NCBI GenBank assembly: GCA_009885605.1 | Contig: VFKK01000267.1 | Coordinates: 1 to 7,663 of the forward strand | Reading direction: 5' to 3' | DNA length: 7,663 nt | From: Cyclobacteriaceae bacterium | GTDB taxonomy: Bacteria > Bacteroidota > Bacteroidia > Cytophagales > Cyclobacteriaceae | Part shown: in pieces, positions 6,600 to 7,663 of the stretch | Position numbering within the stretch: the first letter of the stretch is position 1 | How the letters are laid out: every line of letters begins with the position of its first letter | Position numbers and translations under genes: made by a program | The notes under the pieces: model-generated | Database searches by the model: none | Seen by the model: the letters and a program-made list of their open reading frames with translations, nothing else | What the model was told of the DNA's origin: nothing

Positions 6600-7471
6600 G
6601 TTTTGTTGCGATCGTAAAGAACCTGAATGATTCCGTCTTTCAAACCAAGATCAGGAACGACCATTTTCAAAGAGGAGGCAGCCTTCATTGCAGCCAGATA
6701 GATTTTGCCTGCAGGAATGATTACATCTGCCCGGTCATGATTCAGGTTGAGTTTATTTACTCGATCTTCAAAGCTGATTGACTCAAGGTATTCCAGAGTT
6801 GATTCAATTTTGCTAAGATCAAGGTAAACTTTGTTTTTCCGGGGCTTGGTCAATTCAAAGATCTTATTGATGTTTCCGCCAGTACCGATGGAGGTAATTT
6901 TGGACTTTTTGTCTACGTAGCGATCAATAAATCTCTCCATTGATTGCCATACCGGCTCTGCAACCTTGTCCTCCAAAACTCTCACAGAGCCAATTTGAAA
7001 AGACCTGGATGCAATTTTCTCTTTGTTCCTGTAAATATTGAGTTCAGTGCTTCCTCCTCCTACATCAATATGGAGATAGGCCTTTTCATCAATATAATTT
7101 GTTAGGGACTGATTAATCATTTCAGCTTCTTCATTCCCATCAATGATGTGAATCTTCAATCCTAGTTCCTGAAGAACCTCCTCTGAAATCTCCTTTCCAT
7201 TAACACTTTCACGCATTGCCGAAGTAGCGCAGGCCATGTAATCATCCACTTCATAGAGGTCAATCAGGATTTTGAAAGCTTGCATTAGCTTGATAAATTT
7301 TTCCCGGTTGATTTCGCTGATTTTTTGATTATGAAAAACATCCAAGCCTAAGCGAAGCGGAAATCTCAAGTATTCCACTCTCTTGAAAGAGATCACGCCT
7401 TCGTACTGATTCACATTGGTGATCTGCATTCGGATCGCATTGGATCCGATATCTACTGCTGCAAGTTTCAA
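6584..7471 (-). CDS. ppx: Ppx/GppA-family phosphatase (exopolyphosphatase type)
   Basis: A member of the ASKHA-fold Ppx/GppA family, which removes phosphate from polyphosphate ends or from pppGpp. Counting from the TTG start chosen here (295 residues), the motifs are DIGSNAIR at 7-14 (first phosphate loop), ATSAMRE at 82-88, GNEEAE at 112-117 (carrying the expected catalytic glutamate), DVGGGSTEL at 136-144 (second phosphate loop), GTGGN at 196-200 and RADVIIPAG at 247-255. It is the short form with only the two-lobed catalytic core and no C-terminal HD-like domain. No ATG is available before the first motif. The options are GTG at 7507 (307 residues) and TTG at 7471. The TTG gives MKLAAVDIGSNAIR, the usual family start, while the GTG lies within a hairpin. 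It converges with ppk1 at 12 bp, so a role in polyphosphate breakdown is the simplest reading; pppGpp hydrolysis is not excluded. Confidence 0.9.
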   Translation of the reverse strand: MKLAAVDIGSNAIRMQITNVNQYEGVISFKRVEYLRFPLRLGLDVFHNQKISEINREKFIKLMQAFKILIDLYEVDDYMACATSAMRESVNGKEISEEVLQELGLKIHIIDGNEEAEMINQSLTNYIDEKAYLHIDVGGGSTELNIYRNKEKIASRSFQIGSVRVLEDKVAEPVWQSMERFIDRYVDKKSKITSIGTGGNINKIFELTKPRKNKVYLDLSKIESTLEYLESISFEDRVNKLNLNHDRADVIIPAGKIYLAAMKAASSLKMVVPDLGLKDGIIQVLYDRNKTKMFL

Positions 7472-7504
7472 ATAATGGTGTTTTTGGAGATTAAGAACCA
7501 AAAT

Positions 7505-7531
7505 CACAAAGCTTCAACGTTTCGCTTTGCG
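7505..7531 (-). terminator. Stem-loop between the small membrane protein gene and ppx
   Basis: On the minus strand CGCAAAGC (7531-7524) pairs with GCTTTGTG (7512-7505), eight pairs including one G-U, around an 11-nt loop that contains AACGTT. Only four T residues follow, so it would be a weak terminator for the upstream gene, allowing readthrough into ppx. The possible GTG start of ppx (7507-7505) is inside its 3' arm. Confidence 0.45.
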
Positions 7532-7534
7532 GTT

Positions 7535-7663
7535 TTACTTTTTTCTAGACATCACCAAAAGCACAATTCCTCCTGCTAAAACAACACCTCCAGCATAGGT
7601 TGGCCACTGTATTTCACGCTTTTTATTGGCAGTAACTTGCAACGGTCCTGCATCGATTACCTT
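7535..7663 (-). CDS. C-terminal part of a small membrane protein, family uncertain
   Basis: A frame open from the window edge ends at TAA (7537-7535) and gives 42 residues; the start is outside the window. It begins KVIDAGPLQVTANKKREIQW, then has a glycine-rich hydrophobic helix (about residues 20-39, with two GG pairs and a VLL run) and ends in the basic tail SRKK. This looks like the second half of small, roughly 70-residue, two-helix membrane proteins that I recall from many bacteria. In these a K-V-x-D-x-G-P stretch joins the two helices and the chain ends with GG-x-V-L-L and basic residues. If so, only about 25-30 residues are missing. Their function is unknown to me. It lies 64 bp upstream of the TTG start of ppx on the same strand, so it could share a transcript with ppx. 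The reading frame is strongly suggested by the helix and basic tail. Confidence 0.6.
   Translation of the reverse strand, partial: KVIDAGPLQVTANKKREIQWPTYAGGVVLAGGIVLLVMSRKK

Noticed and set aside
6575..6781. 68-codon plus-strand open frame just after ppk1
   Set aside because: It is antisense to the conserved C-terminal part of ppx, including the RADVIIPAG motif, and has no features of its own.
1..7663. CRISPR array, tRNA or rRNA gene, insertion sequence, prophage or defence system
   Set aside because: No regularly spaced repeats, no clover-leaf sequence, no transposase or integrase coding, and no terminal inverted repeats were seen; all long frames belong to metabolic or housekeeping families.

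Overview
The window is a piece of a Bacteroidota chromosome, probably a marine or otherwise aquatic member of Cytophagales or Flavobacteriia. The reasons are the AT-rich intergenic DNA, the lack of Shine-Dalgarno sequences, a TAnnTTTG-type -7 box, a short (652-residue) GyrB, and a rhodopsin and CrtY of the Bacteroidota type. This placement is inference; no rRNA or other decisive marker is present.

Left part (1-2030, all on the minus strand): a phototrophy cassette read from right to left. It holds a proton-pumping rhodopsin, then a rho-independent hairpin, then lycopene beta-cyclase (crtY). The start of a third gene overlaps the end of crtY by 14 bp and runs off the window edge. Only 29 residues of that gene are visible; from context it is most likely the Blh beta-carotene dioxygenase that makes retinal. 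Together the genes would turn lycopene into beta-carotene, beta-carotene into retinal, and supply the opsin that uses it.

Middle (2031-2374): a 344-bp divergent regulatory region between the rhodopsin gene and gyrB. It contains three copies of a TTTACAAC-like motif on the rhodopsin side and a -7 box on the gyrB side.

Right part: gyrB (plus strand) ends in a textbook terminator and is followed by ppk1 (polyphosphate kinase, plus strand). ppk1 converges tail-to-tail with a ppx/gppA-family phosphatase (minus strand) across a 12-bp gap with a possible shared terminator. Polyphosphate synthesis and degradation thus sit side by side. Upstream of ppx, on the minus strand, is the C-terminal part of a small membrane protein cut by the window edge.

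The most interesting features are in the phototrophy cassette. The rhodopsin has a full DTE proton-pump motif and a methionine at the green-tuning site. It also has a glycine at the helix-E position that opens the carotenoid-antenna fenestration in xanthorhodopsin, next to genes making the carotenoid precursors. I see no wholly new system; the gene families are known, and the novelty lies in details of arrangement and control.
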